A stretch of DNA of 64,000 nucleotides. It comes from Heterohyrax brucei (taxonomy: Eukaryota > Chordata > Mammalia > Hyracoidea > Procaviidae). A program made the position numbers and the translations under genes. The notes beneath the pieces are model-generated. The model did no database searches, had not been told where the DNA came from, and saw only the letters and a program-made list of their open reading frames with translations. Below, piece by piece: positions 47,791 to 59,264 of the stretch (position 1 is its first letter; each line of letters starts with the position of its first letter). The DNA lies in contig CM053143.1 in assembly GCA_028571685.1 (NCBI GenBank), positions 159,458,329 through 159,522,328 of the forward strand, in the 5' to 3' direction.

Positions 47791-48627
47791 ACGTAGGATA
47801 GCTACCTAGTCAACTTACTGGACGAGATCCATATTTATGCCCATTCCAAAGAAAGTTGATCCAATCGAACACAGAAATTAACAAATAACATTGCCAATAT
47901 CACACGCAAGTAAAATTTTTTCTCAAGATCATTCAAAAGTGCCTGCAACAGTATATTGACAAGGAACTTCCAGAAATTCAAACTGGATTCAGAAGAGGAT
48001 GTGGAACCAGAGATATCATTGCTGATGTCAGATGGATCTTGTCTGAAAGCAGAGAATATCAGAAAGATGTTTACTTGTGTTTCATAGACTGTGCAAAGGC
48101 ATTTGACTTTCTGGATCATAATAAACTATGGCTAACATTGTGGAGAAATGGGAATTCTAGGACACTTAACTGTACTCTTAAGGAATCCGTACATGGATCA
48201 AGAGGCAGTTGGGATAACAGAACAAGAGGACACTGCATTGTTTAAAGTCAGGAATGGTGTGTTTGAGGGTTGCATCCTTTCACCATACTTTGCAATCTGT
48301 ATGCTGAGCAAATAATCCGAGAAGCTGGATTCTGTGAAGAAGAATGAGACATCAGGATTGGAGGGTGACTCATTAACAACCTGCATAATGCAGATGACAT
48401 CACCTTACTTGCTGGAAGGGAAGAAAATTTGAAATACTGGTGAAAATCAAAGGCCACAGCCTTCAGTATGAATTGCACCTCAACATAAGGAAAACAGAAA
48501 TCCTCACAACTGGACCAGTAAGCAAAATCATAGTAAATGGAGAAAGGATTGAAGTTATCAAGGATTTCATTTTACTTGGGTCCACAATCAATGCACATGG
48601 AGGCAGCAGTCAAGAAATCAAAACAAG
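47791..48627 (+). mobile_element. RTE/BovB-class LINE, copy 7, left half
   Basis: It starts within the RT domain ('gctacctagtcaacttactg') and runs to 'gcagtcaagaaatcaaa', where a half-L1 interrupts it. It resumes at 51801. Same subfamily as copy 3. Confidence 0.9.
48039..48620 (+). pseudogene. RTE reverse transcriptase fragment
   Basis: Frame 48039-48245 contains YLCFIDCAKAFDFLDHNKLW, RT motif A with the catalytic Asp in F-I-D. The next box reads N-A-D-D at 48387-48398, one base change from Y-A-D-D. Frame 48440 onward gives NIRKTEILTTGPVSK and then runs into the L1 insertion. Broken by frameshifts. Confidence 0.85.
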
Positions 48628-49621
48628 GGGGCGGAGTCAAGATGGCGGACTAAGCCCACATCTCCTTCTATCCCTCTGGAAACCAAGATCTGAATTGACA
48701 ATCAAACAGAGGCTTCTGGTCACCTAATCAGCCTCAGGACACGGCACAGAGCTGTTAATTGGGACTTCATACCACTCAGCAAAAAACCTCCTCTCTTTCG
48801 CTGACTCCCGCTCCTGGCTAGCCCAGGCTCTCACGGAGGGAAGGTAAACGCACCGTTTTGACTTTTTTTTCCTCGGTCTCGGCTGGCGGGCGGAGCTGGG
48901 TCTTGCCTAGTGGCTAGACTCAGAAGCGCTGCTGGGGGGATAGGCAGGCGAAATTCCCTTATTCTGAGAGCAAGGCTTAAGACTCTGTTAATCTAGCCAC
49001 CTTGAGCCTTTCGTTTTGAATCTGCGTCAGCGGGGTTTGTACGGAATTCCACAGTGTGCCGGATGCCATGTTGGTATGGAGATTTTAGCGGGACCTCATT
49101 CTTAGTCTGGGAGCCAGCGCCTGCAAACAGGACAGCGCTTCTCCGACAGAAAAGTAGTGATTTTGCATCGTGCTGCCTACATTGGGGGCCCTGCAACAGA
49201 AGCAGAGGAATCACTACCTCTCGGCACCTTTAGTCCCTCTGTCTGCTGCCTGTGTGGAGGACGCCATCTTGGATATGGTGGCCGCAGCTGGACCTACTTC
49301 TTAGCTTGGGAGCCAGAGCCTGCCCACAAGAGAGCGCTTTTCTATCACAAAACCAGTACTCGACGCAGTGTTGGATAAGGCTAGGCCCTGTCAGCAGAGG
49401 CCACCAGGGCAATAGCAGTGCTGTATTCTGAACTAGTTTGTTATCATCTGGGGTTGGATATAGTGGTGCTTACTTGTCACATGAGAAGAGGGACCTCTAC
49501 ACCTGAAAACCTAACTGACTTGTGAACTGGTCAGATACCTTTTGCTTTACATTTGAAGACAGCCTAGAGAAACATTTGCAATCCATCCTCACAGTACCTC
49601 TTCCACCCTCTATATACTCAC
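48628..49621 (+). promoter_or_regulatory. L1 5' UTR (internal promoter region)
   Basis: GC- and CpG-richer than its surroundings and collinear with 5731-6724. A YY1-type motif caagatggcgg lies at 48638-48648, about 11 bases from the element start, the position where human L1 carries its YY1 site. A reverse-type match (gccatcttgg) lies near 49263-49272. Confidence 0.78.
48638..48648 (+). promoter_or_regulatory. YY1-like site near L1 start
   Basis: caagatggcgg matches the YY1 core (AAnATGGCGG). In L1, YY1 binding near the start helps set the transcription start. The homologous position in the 5731 element reads caagctggcgg and has lost the core ATG. Confidence 0.65.
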
Positions 49622-50581
49622 ATGGGAACCAAAAAGCGACAGACAATTGTGGCATACAAGCAATCACTCATGGCTTCAGAAAGCTCCCAAACAAAGCAAA
49701 CAAGGGGTTTTGCAGATGAAGAAACTTTTATGAAAGCATCAGGAAGTGAATACAAATTGATTATATACAGAGCCCTTCCAGACCTTATACAAAGTGCAGC
49801 AGAACAAAATGAAAAATTAAGCAAGTTGTTTGATTTGATGAAACACAAGTACTCTGAAATCCAACAGATCAAGAAGAAAATCAAAGACATAGAAACTTCC
49901 ATGCAAATCCAAGAAAACAGAATGGAACAAATGGAAAAAAGCATTTCTGACTTGGAAGACAGAGCTACTGATGCCAGTGTCTATGAGCAGAAATCAGAAA
50001 AAAGAAACAAGAAAAATGAAGAAATATTAAGAAGCATGTGGGACTCTATTAAGAGGAACAACCTTCGATTAATTGGAGTCCCTGAACAGGGTGAGACATC
50101 TGAGAACACAGAGATTATTGTTGCTTAGCTGCTGAAAGAAAACTTCCCAGAAATCATGAAGGAAGAGAATATAGACATCTCAGATGCATATCGTACGCCA
50201 CCCAATATAGATCTCTAAAGAAAGACTCCAAGACATATTATAATCAAGCTTAACAAAATGAAACACAAGCAGCAACTCTTAAAGGCAGCAAGATTCAATG
50301 CAAACCTAACATTCAGAGGGAAACCCTGTAGGCTCTCGTCAGATTTCTCAGCAGAAACCATGCTGGCATGGAGACAGTGGCATGACACATTCAAAGTCTT
50401 GAAGGAGAAGAACTTCCAACCAAGTATTGTACATCCTGCAAAACTATCTTTCAAATACGAAAATGAAATTAAGACATTCCCAGATAAACAGAAACTCAGA
50501 GACTTTGTAAAAACCAAACCCAAACTACAAGAAATACTGAAAGAAATTCTTGGCTTTGGCTTAGAAGAACAAAACCACTAA
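49622..50581 (+). pseudogene. L1 ORF1 with two in-frame stops
   Basis: One continuous frame of 319 codons plus stop, close to the usual ORF1 length, interrupted only by TAG at 50126-50128 (codon 169) and TAA at 50216-50218 (codon 199). Product family: L1 ORF1p, an RNA-binding trimeric chaperone. Order: basic start (MGTKKRQT), coiled coil about residues 65-125 (IQQIKKKIKDIETS, MEQMEKSISDLED), RRM start at NNLRLIGVPEQGE, and the C-terminal domain with FSAETMLAWRQW and PAKLSFKYENEIK. No frameshift. Broken, so a truncated protein at best. Confidence 0.93.
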
Positions 50582-51790
50582 CTTTATATATTAGAACAGC
50601 ACACTGCTCAATACTCTACTCATTTAGGGAAGGCCCCAAAGTAATTCACAGCTCTCATATGGAAAGAAGCAATCCAGTGATTATCATGACAACTATGGTG
50701 TCATCATAATAAAAAGAGGGCTGTACTACAGTTGTCATAGTCCTTCCAGATGGAGAGGAAGATGAGAAGACTGGTAGTAATTAAAATTGGATTTATAAAT
50801 AGTTTATTAAGGGGGGTCATAGAGGCAGCCATAAAAGGGAGGGGAGGGAGGGAGGGGGTGGGAATAGGGCTTAGTTTAGATAGTTACTAGAAATCTAGTT
50901 GGGAGAAAGCGGTGACAGCACACATTAGGAACAAGAACAACATTAAGTGGACTTCAGCATAACTTGAGTACTCCTTCCATCTTAACTCAATACTGCAAGG
51001 ATAGAGCAGCTGGGGCGGGGGGTGGGGCACCATGCTCTTAGGCGAATTCCAGGCCAATTGGCACAACTAGCATTTTGCTAAGAGAGCTCTCTGCACCCCA
51101 TATTGGTGAGTGGCGTCTGAGGTCTTAAAAGCTACCAAGCTGTCATCTGAGGACACAGCAAATGGTCCCAACTCAGCAGGAACGGATGCTCACCGAGGAC
51201 CAAAATGACATGTGGTAAAGACAACCAAGAAGACAGAGAGACCCACAAGAGTGGGTGTCTACATCAACTTGGGACTGGAAGAACTGGATGGTGCCCGGCC
51301 ACCACCAGCGATAGCCACGACGGAGCTCACAGAGAGGAGTCTCACTGGCAACACAAGAATAAAAAGGGGTGCATCATGAGATCACCACTAAAAGACCTCA
51401 ATTGATGGTCCAGGGGTTTGGGGTTCCTCTGAGAGCATGGCCCCCGGCCCTGATGCTGCCTTTTCCCATAAATTACAACAAAGGTCCACTGTTTGGACAG
51501 GAATGGATTGGACTTGGCAATGCAGAGTGAACATATATTGGTTGCACTTTATGGTTCTATACATCTATAGGATATCATCTTGCTGACCTCTGGCTGGAGG
51601 AAGGGGAGTGGATGGAGAGGAGGGGAAAGGAGGCTGTTAGGAAGATGAGACATGTATGGAGCAAAGAGGAATAGTGTGCAGTCACCGACAGGGAGAGCAG
51701 TGGAAGCTGCATATAGGTGGGCATGTAAATTTATATGTGAATGTACATTTTTACTCAGTCATGTTAAATAAAAATTAAAAAAAAAAAAAC
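50582..51790 (+). other. L1 3' UTR and poly-A
   Basis: The first ~240 bp are of unknown origin. From about 50820 it is collinear with the 3' UTR at 7920-8870, including a polypurine G-rich tract at 50837-50866, 'gaaagcggtgacagcacaca' and the end 'ctcagtcatgttaaata' before poly-A. The open frame at 51205-51405 has a counterpart at 8205-8600 but lies in the UTR. Confidence 0.8.
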
Positions 51791-51800
51791 TCAAAACAAG

Positions 51801-52328
51801 CATGGCATTGGGAAAATCTGCTGCCAAGTACATGTTTCAAGTATTGAAAAGTAGAGACATCACCTTGAAAACTAAGGTGTACCGAACCCAAGGCATGGTA
51901 TTTTCAATAGCATCATACACGTGGAAGAACTAGGCTGTGAACAAAGAAGATAGAAGAAGAACTGATGCCTTTGAATTGTGATGCTGAATGCACTATGGAC
52001 TGTCAAAAGAACAAACAGATCTGTTCTGGATGAAGTACAACCAAAGTGCTTCTTGGAAGTAAAGAGGACAAGACTGTGTCTTATGTACCTTGGACATGTT
52101 GTCAGGATGGGTCAGTCCCTGGAGAAGGACATCATGCTTGGTAGAGTGGACGGTCAGAGAAAAAGAGGAAGAGCTGCAACAAGATGAACTGACACAGCAG
52201 TTGCAACAATGGGCTTAAGCATAAAAATGACTGTGGACTTGGCACAAGACCAGGGAGTTTTTTTGTTCTGGTGTTCACAGGGTCACTGTGAGCTGGAACT
52301 GACTTGACGGCACCTAACAACAACAACA
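51801..52328 (+). mobile_element. RTE/BovB-class LINE, copy 7, right half
   Basis: It resumes with 'catggcattgggaaaatctg' and continues to the 3' tail 'gacggcacctaacaacaac'. Frame 51978-52187 retains YLGHVVRMGQSLEKDIMLGR, the RTE C-terminal motif. Confidence 0.92.
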
Positions 52329-52329
52329 A

Positions 52330-53110
52330 TACCACTGTCTGAAACTTTTACTTGGTATTTCACTGTTACTTAGTGATAAACTTAAGCAGAAAGAAAACTC
52401 CAGTTCTTGATTTTCTCACTGGCAACCTGCATCATAAAACCAAAGAGGAAATAATACCATTCTGCAAAAATTACTCCAAATAATTGCAGGATAGGGAGTA
52501 TGGCCCAATTCATTCAGTTTGACCAGCATTATCAGCATTGCCTTGATACTAAAATGAGAAAAATATAAAAAAGACACCATAAGAAAATTGAGAAAAACAA
52601 ACAACAACAATAAAACACTACAGAGCAATATATTTCAAAGTGCAAATATGAAAGTTTGGAACAACAACTTATCAAATATGCTTGATAGTATATAGAAAAG
52701 TGGTATAAGATTAAAAATCAAAAAGTATCATGAGAAACTGTGTAACTGGTAAGCCGTATGCATTTTTTGATAGCAGGGATGATTTCATTGCATATCTGCA
52801 TCTGTTAAAATATCAGCATTTATGGGATGCGAGTTTACAGTGAAATTTATAGTATTAAATTCACATATTGGAAAAGAGGAAAGATTTAAAATCAGTAACC
52901 TGAATTTCTACTTTAGAAAAATAGAGAAGATACAATTAAATCTAAAGCAAGTAGAAGAAAAGAAATATTAGTAATTCAAGCTTAAATAAATGAAATTGAA
53001 CTTAGGAAAACAATTGAGAAAATCAATGACATCAAACATTGGTTGTCTGAAAAGATAAAATAATAAAACTATAGCCAGGGTATGGTAAATTAAAAGGTCT
53101 GTAAAAACGA
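52330..53110. other. AT-rich DNA after repeat unit b
   Basis: The first ~25 bases continue the 290-bp repeat. The remainder is unassigned and A-rich. Confidence 0.5.
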
Positions 53111-53114
53111 GGAA

Positions 53115-53260
53115 TGCCTTCCCTGAGATGGACTGTCGTTGGAGCTACAACAGTGGGTTCAGACCTCAAAAATTGTGATGATGGCACAGAGCTGGGTGAT
53201 GCTTCTTTCTACTATACATAGAGTTCCCGTGAGCTGGAGCCCACAGGTAGGTGAGCAGGA
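53115..53260 (+). mobile_element. RTE 3' tail fragment
   Basis: 'ggagctacaacagtgggttc', 'gtgatgatggcacagagctg', 'gagttcccgtgagctggag' follow the second RTE subfamily's tail (as at 43545-43625 and 59450-59540). Open frame 53139-53348 is incidental. Confidence 0.65.
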
Positions 53261-53264
53261 ACGG

Positions 53265-54780
53265 ACAGGGCACATGGCTGACCTAAGGGAAGAACCAAGT
53301 AGATCCGAATCACCTGTCTCACAGATGAAGAACGAGGATTACTACTGATTCTATGGACATTAAAAGGTTAATAAAATCATAATACAGACAAATCTGTGTA
53401 CTTAAATTTAAACAAAAATCATGAAAGGAAACAATACGTTCTGATTCACAAAGTATTGAAAGTCAGTTAAAGAGAAATGGACAACCCAGTTACTTACAGG
53501 GGCTGTTAAATTTTTTGGTGTGCCTTCTGGACTCGTAATCATACTTGATTTTCCTCAAATGATATTCAGCTTCACTTGTTTTTCTTTCCAATTGAAATGC
53601 TTTCCCAAAATGCCCAGTTCAGTCTTATCTCTCTGAAAGTATTACCATCCCAGCCCTCGTTATCTAGAACAGTAAGTCAACCATTTCATTATTTTGTCTC
53701 TTAACTTATCTCAAGCATTTATTGTAATTGTTTATGCACATATATATTACTTTATTACATTCAAAGAGAATGTATATGTACAAAAACATCTATTTTCTAG
53801 AGACTTTCTCTTCCTAAAAGTAATAAAATACCCACTGTTACTAAGATATCAGTCGTGTCTCTTTTCTTTCCATCTCCAGAATAAACACTATACTGAAGTA
53901 GATATCTATTACTCACTTGCAAGTTTTGGAGTATTTACTTTCTATGTATATAAAAGTACATAACATGTAATATTTTACTTCTTAAAATATTGTATTTTCC
54001 TACAGTATATGTTCGAAATTTTGCCTAACTTTTAAATTTGGAATTTTTCGGTTCTGAGACCTGTACCTCTGTGTTGGTCATTTAATTACTATTTTAATTT
54101 TCCATCATAAGTGAGTCACATGTTTATTTCTTAACTTAGGGAAAATAATATTTTCACTTTTTATATATTTCCAACAGTACTGCTATATACATTCTTCCTA
54201 TGAACTTTTGTAAAAACATCTCCGGAAATTCAAGTATTGATGCTTAAAGTATATTAGTTTTAGCTAAAACAAGGGCCATTTTTAGTGGCATTTCTCTGAA
54301 GAGTAGTGAGATCCAGCATGCTTTTCTTCATTCATCTGTCTGCATGACTTCTACTCCAGTAAATTGCTTGTAATATTTATTCTGTTGTTTTTGCCATTTA
54401 TTATTGATTTCAAATATTACATATACACATATGATCCCAATTCACATCAATTATTTTACTGAAAATATCATGTACCTCTCTGTGGTTTCTCTTCTTCACT
54501 ATGAGTCTAGTGTCTACTCTGTCTATGCCTCCTGAGAGACAGTAATAAGAGAAAAAGCAAAAATGGAGTTTTCTGGCAGAATTTGTCTCACAGATTAATT
54601 CTGAGTCAAATATTTGACTGTAGAGTGACCCACACTTTGACCTATAGATGAATTTTTTAGTCAGCAGCCTCTTGAATACAATTCAAATGGTATGACCTTT
54701 TTCAAATTTCTAATTCAATTATCTAGATTTCAGAAAGTGTTATAATCAGGTATACCTCATTATTCTTGGAAAAACAAGCA
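53265..54780. other. AT-rich DNA, nothing recognised
   Basis: Open frame 53694-53963 (89 codons, rich in F, Y and I) has no motif and is not called. Confidence 0.5.
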
Positions 54781-54786
54781 TTTATC

Positions 54787-54812
54787 TCTCTCTCTCTCTC
54801 TCTCTCTCCCCC
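54787..54812 (+). repeat. (TC)n microsatellite
   Basis: About 12 consecutive TC units followed by C and T runs to 54830. Confidence 0.95.
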
Positions 54813-54937
54813 CTCCCCTTTTTTTTTTGGTGCAGTGAGATGGAATAATTATCTAACTTACTTCTACTCCAACAAAACCTGATCCTAATGTAGACTAGCT
54901 TTCTGGCAGTCATTAGGGGAAAAGGAGTATGTGTGCT

Positions 54938-55093
54938 GGCTGTTTGCCATCAAGTAACTTCCTGCCTTTAGCAACCCTGAAGGACAGAGTAGAACGGCCC
55001 CACAGGGTTTCCAAGGAGCAGCTGGTGGACTTGAACTTGCAACCTTTAGGACAGCAGCCATAGCTGTTAAGCACTACACCACCAGGGCTCCAT
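54938..55093 (-). mobile_element. AfroSINE
   Basis: Reverse SINE: 'ggacagagtagaacggcccc', 'ccaaggagcagctggtggac', 'cactacaccaccagggctcc'. Complete except for the extreme tail. Confidence 0.9.
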
Positions 55094-55094
55094 G

Positions 55095-56470
55095 GTTTTT
55101 CTAAATGCTGCTTCAATAGGATGCTCTATAATGCGTTCTTACTAAGGTCCTCAGAAAGATCCAGTCACGAAGGGCTATTTGACCTTCTCCAATAGATATT
55201 TTCAGTTTATTATTATTCAATTACTCTACCTAGGGGTTTTCTAAATACAATTAACCTCAAGTAGTAAGGTTATTTTGTTTTCATCAACAATCATATTGTA
55301 CAGCTATTGAAGGTTTTGTCTCTTTTGTTACCTTCAGTACACTTTGTCACTTAGTTGAGACGTGTCACTCTAGTTGTCCAAATCTGTCTTCTCATCTCAA
55401 GGAGCTTTTAAAATATTCTAAAGCAAAACATTTTTGTTGCCTTGAACTTCAAATTGAACAACAACAAGAAAAGTCATTTCAAAGAGCAGCAGCTTTACAA
55501 AATTATTTCAACTTTATAGACTGAAGAACATTCTTAAAAGCAGTTACGATGCAAGGAACCTTAATTGTGAAGAACACTTACACAGTATTTGTCGATATTA
55601 CTATTTCACAAGGAAATAGAACCTGTGTATATATTTGTGTGTGTGTATGTGTGTGTATGGCTGTGTATGTATGTGTGTGCATACACAGAGAGAGCAAGAC
55701 ACTTCTAAAATTAAGCTCTCAGGGAACTTCACAAGATTAAAAGAAGGCTATTTCTAGGCATGAACTTAACTTCCATTTTGAAGCAGCCTGCTTTACTCTA
55801 AGAAGTTAAACTTCAAACAGATTTAATCTGGTACCTAGTGAAAGGTTTTCTTTGTAACCAAATCAAAAACAAATATTGTCAGTTTTTTTCCCAAGGAGCC
55901 TCTATGTAACCCCTACATTTCCAGAAGTGAATGTCTGGCAAAAGTGCTATAATTTCCTTCCCCTAAACCCCTACAGTCATTAAATTGCAACCAATCAACA
56001 AAACACATACCACCAAGTGGTAACTAGTTAACAAAAGATCTTTGAACCAATCATTTTAAAGATCCTGCTTCATTAACCTGATTTTGTCTTTTACAAGTTA
56101 ACTGTTGTAGACAACAACAGAAACACTGTCAATGTACTTTAAAAGACCATATTGATATTGTGAATTTAAATATTACAGGGTGTACAAGGACAGGGGGTGA
56201 ATCCAGCAAAGACACGATCAAGGTGTAAGCCCTTTTTGAGAGACTGGGCTTTGTTTAGAAAACAGACAGCAGATATTCCTTACTCATTGACTGTCTCATT
56301 ATCTGACTTCTTGCATTTATGATGATAGCAAATATCCTATTGAGTATTTTCACTTTAACAATGTATGTTTGGCAGTAATAAACACCAGGGTACTAGGGAA
56401 GAGTAACACTGGGTGTGTTGGCTACGGTTATGTGTCAGTAGGATCAAGTCATGGTTCTCCAGGGTTTGGC
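55095..56470. other. Unassigned DNA with a TG-rich tract
   Basis: A (TG)n-like tract at 55625-55680 interrupted by TA and CTG. No gene recognised. Confidence 0.5.
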
Positions 56471-56473
56471 AGC

Positions 56474-56975
56474 TGTTGTGTATTGAACTGTGTCTCCCCA
56501 AAAATCTGTCAACTCGGCTGGGTCATAATTCCCAGTATTGTATGACTGTACCATTTCATCATGTGTTTGATTTCCCTATGTATTGTAAAGTCTATCACTA
56601 TGATGTGATAAGATAGATAAGTGGCAGTAATACTGATGGTATCTACAAGATTAGGAAGTGTCGCCAATTTAATAGCAATTTAATAAAAGAGAAGCAAGTA
56701 GAGAGACAGGAGAATCACACCACCAGGAAAGCAGCACGGGTAGCACAGTGTGTCCTTTAGACTCGAGGTTTCCCGTGGTAAGAAGTTCCCAGAGCAAGAC
56801 AAGATTGATGCGTCACAAGGACCTTCTCTAAAGCCAACAGAGAGAGAAAGCCTTCTCCTATAGTGGCACCCTGAATTTGGTCTTCAAGCTTGCTAGAGCA
56901 TGAAAGACAAAATTCTCTTTGTTGAAGCCTTCCGCTTGTACTTCTGTTGTAGTTGCAATAGCTATATAATGACAT
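56474..56975 (+). mobile_element. Solo LTR, ERVL-MaLR (MLT1-like)
   Basis: It starts tgttgtgtattgaactgtgt, then 'cataattcccagtattgta', 'ccaccaggaaagcagcacg', 'ctaaagccaacagagagaga', and near the end 'gcttgtacttctgttgtag'. There is no internal viral sequence. Confidence 0.85.
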
Positions 56976-56979
56976 AATT

Positions 56980-57795
56980 GGCAGTTATGTAATGATGCAG
57001 TCATCCTCCCACTTGTAATCTATTGTGGTCATTGTCCACGTTTGCATAACACCCATTTTCTTGTAGCAATCTGGTATTTGGGTCTTAACCATGTTGATAA
57101 GTGAGGATTGGATATATATATCAAAGTCATAATAAGTAAATATAAGTAAGTGAATAACAGTCAGAAAATTCTAAGTGCTAGCAGAATGAAGGCTATTAAA
57201 GATGTCTATTTTTGTAAGTATTTTTCCCGAAAAATGTATCTGCTGGAGCTCAAATTCTTAGAGTGTGCCTACCAGTAGGGTTCTTCAGCATCAGCACTCA
57301 AGTGAGCAGACAGACACAATTCTAATCAGGTTATGCTGAGGGAATGTTTTAAAGATGCGCTGAAGCACAAATTCAAATGACATAGCATAACTGTGTGCTA
57401 TAGGGAGCAACAGCTGTAGCCAGGCCTCCTGGTAGTTACTTACGGTGCCTGTCAAGCAGTGCTATCTGACAAATTCGATTTGCTACAGTTAAATGACGGT
57501 GTCAAAAGGAAAGCAGAGGTGGCTTTGGAGCTAACAAGGCTAAAAGATGAAGTCTATTCAGAAGAAAAGCTGTTTTTTTTTTCTCCACATGGTCATTCTC
57601 TTTTAGATTTTGACATAGAATCTTTTAAATGTTTGGTGTTTGTTACATCTCTCCTCTATTTATATTTTTTTCACATATGAAAATAGTTATTTCATTATGA
57701 GGTACTAACAGTTGCTGACTCTTTTTCAGTTTATCTGCCTTGAATATTGTTTTTAAATATCCCATCCCCCGTTTGAATTCTCCTGTGGTCTGATT
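56980..57795. other. Unassigned DNA
   Basis: Open frame 57459-57680 (73 codons) has no motif and ends in low-complexity hydrophobic sequence. Confidence 0.45.
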
Positions 57796-57796
57796 G

Positions 57797-57965
57797 GAGC
57801 TCTGGTAGTGCTGTAGTTAAGCATTTGCATGCTACCCCAAAGTTTGGCAGTTCAAATCCACCAGCCACTCCTAGGAAACTTTTTGGAATAGTTCTACTCT
57901 GTCTTATAGGATTCCTATGAGCAAAAATTGGCTCAATGGCAAGGATTTTTTTTTTTTTTTTTTGT
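57797..57965 (+). mobile_element. AfroSINE
   Basis: 'ggagctctggtagtgctgta', 'ggcagttcaaatccaccagc', 'gattcctatgagcaaaaatt', then a T run. Confidence 0.88.
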
Positions 57966-57969
57966 ATGT

Positions 57970-58822
57970 TTATTTGGTTTTGGTGGTTTGATTAGTCCAA
58001 GGGGGAGGGGAATGTTTTTAAGATGCCAAAGCAGATACAAGAATATAAATTGAAGTACTCTTTCTTGTAGTAGAATAAATCTGACTGCATTTTATATTTC
58101 AAATGGTCTGTAACTATCATTTTTTTGATATTTTCCTGAGGAACGTTTAAGAAATATACCATTTTAAAGATTCTGCAAGTGACGTGTCAAGACATACTTC
58201 ATTGATGATAGGCAAACATTTATATTGTGTTATTTACAAAAACTACATCTACTGCAATGACTGTAACAAGTTTGATTGACATAGTCCAGTGGTTTCCATT
58301 GTTGTGTTAACCCATGTTTTGGGCCAGTGTTTTTCAATGCAAGGCCCTTAGATGAAGTCTTTTTTTTCTAATAGTAGCTTTTCTACTATTAAAGTTACTA
58401 TTTTCTAATAGTAGCTTTGCTACTATTGAAAATAAAGGTCTTTTTTCTTTTGCTATTAAAAAGAAGGTTTTTACTAATTTTCAACAAAGTAGCTAGTGTG
58501 GTAATGGCAGAATTTGTCAGAAAATTTTATCCCTTCATTCAGAGTGTACACTCCGCCTCATCTGCTTATAAATCCTCCCCGAATTTCACCCCCTTTATGT
58601 TTTGAAACTCAGCTCTCACTCCTGACTCCCTCCCTCTGTTGTAACCATGCTGGCTTCCCCAGTGTTCCTACACCGCACTAGGCACGGTCTGGCCTTGAGA
58701 AGATTTAAGTTGTTCTGCTTGCTATCTAGCATGCTTCTCTTCCTGTATTCTTTTCATGGCTTTCTTTTATATCAGCTTCAATTTTATTTTCAGTTATAAA
58801 AATTAAAGCTTAACCTTCCCGG
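57970..58822. other. Unassigned DNA with a small palindromic duplication
   Basis: Nothing recognised except the 58366-58428 duplication listed separately. Confidence 0.45.
58366..58428. repeat. Tandem duplication of a small palindrome
   Basis: Two units, 37 bp apart, each read ttctaatagtagctttnctactatt. Each unit is itself an inverted repeat (aatagtag / ctactatt). Confidence 0.85.
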
Positions 58823-58824
58823 GA

Positions 58825-58998
58825 AACATTAGCGGCATAGTGGTTAAACGCTACATTCCCTAACCAAAAGGTTGCTAACCAGCAGTTTGGGTCCTTAGCA
58901 ACCAGGTGCTCCTTAGAAACTCTCTGGAGTGGTTCAACTCTGTCCAGTAGGGTTGCTATGAGTCTGAATTGACTCGACAGCATTGGGTTTTGTTTTTT
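58825..58998 (+). mobile_element. AfroSINE
   Basis: 'acattagcggcatagtggtt', 'ctaaccaaaaggttgctaac', 'gttgctatgagtctgaattg', 'actcgacagcattgggtttt'. It has a ~20-bp internal insertion around 'ccagcagtttgggtcc'. Confidence 0.88.
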
Positions 58999-58999
58999 T

Positions 59000-59090
59000 A
59001 ACTTTTCCTGACCACCCTATTTAAAATAGTAACACTCGTTCATACTTTTTCATTCCTTCATTATATTTTTCTCTTGATAGACTGCTCTTC
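59000..59090 (+). mobile_element. L2 fragment
   Basis: 'cctgaccaccctatttaaaa' followed by 'tagtaacactc' is the characteristic L2 phrase. Short. Confidence 0.6.
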
Positions 59091-59264
59091 CTTAAGTTTT
59101 TATTGTTTTCTCTTTCCATTAGTATGACATAATGACTGAGTATGTAGGAAGTACATTAGAAGTCTATTTACATTATGGTTCCATGAATATCGAGAATATA
59201 ATGACTCTGTTGGAATGTTTAACAGTAGATACAAGTCATTACATGATTATATATACTTATGTGT

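Larger units (their letters stand above)
48628..51790 (+). mobile_element. Half-L1-like element (ORF1 but no ORF2)
   Basis: An L1-type element with 5' UTR, a full ORF1 frame and a 3' UTR with poly-A, but no ORF2. The flanking direct repeat tcaaaacaag at 48618-48627 and 51791-51800 fixes both ends, and RTE sequence continues on either side. HAL1 ('half-L1') elements known from mammals have this layout; an internally deleted L1 copy is the alternative. The ~240 bp after ORF1 (50582-50820) have no counterpart in the other two L1 copies here. Confidence 0.9.

Noticed and set aside
57459-57680. Charged then hydrophobic 73-codon frame resembling a small membrane protein
   Set aside because: The hydrophobic end comes from T-rich DNA, and there is no homology I can recognise.
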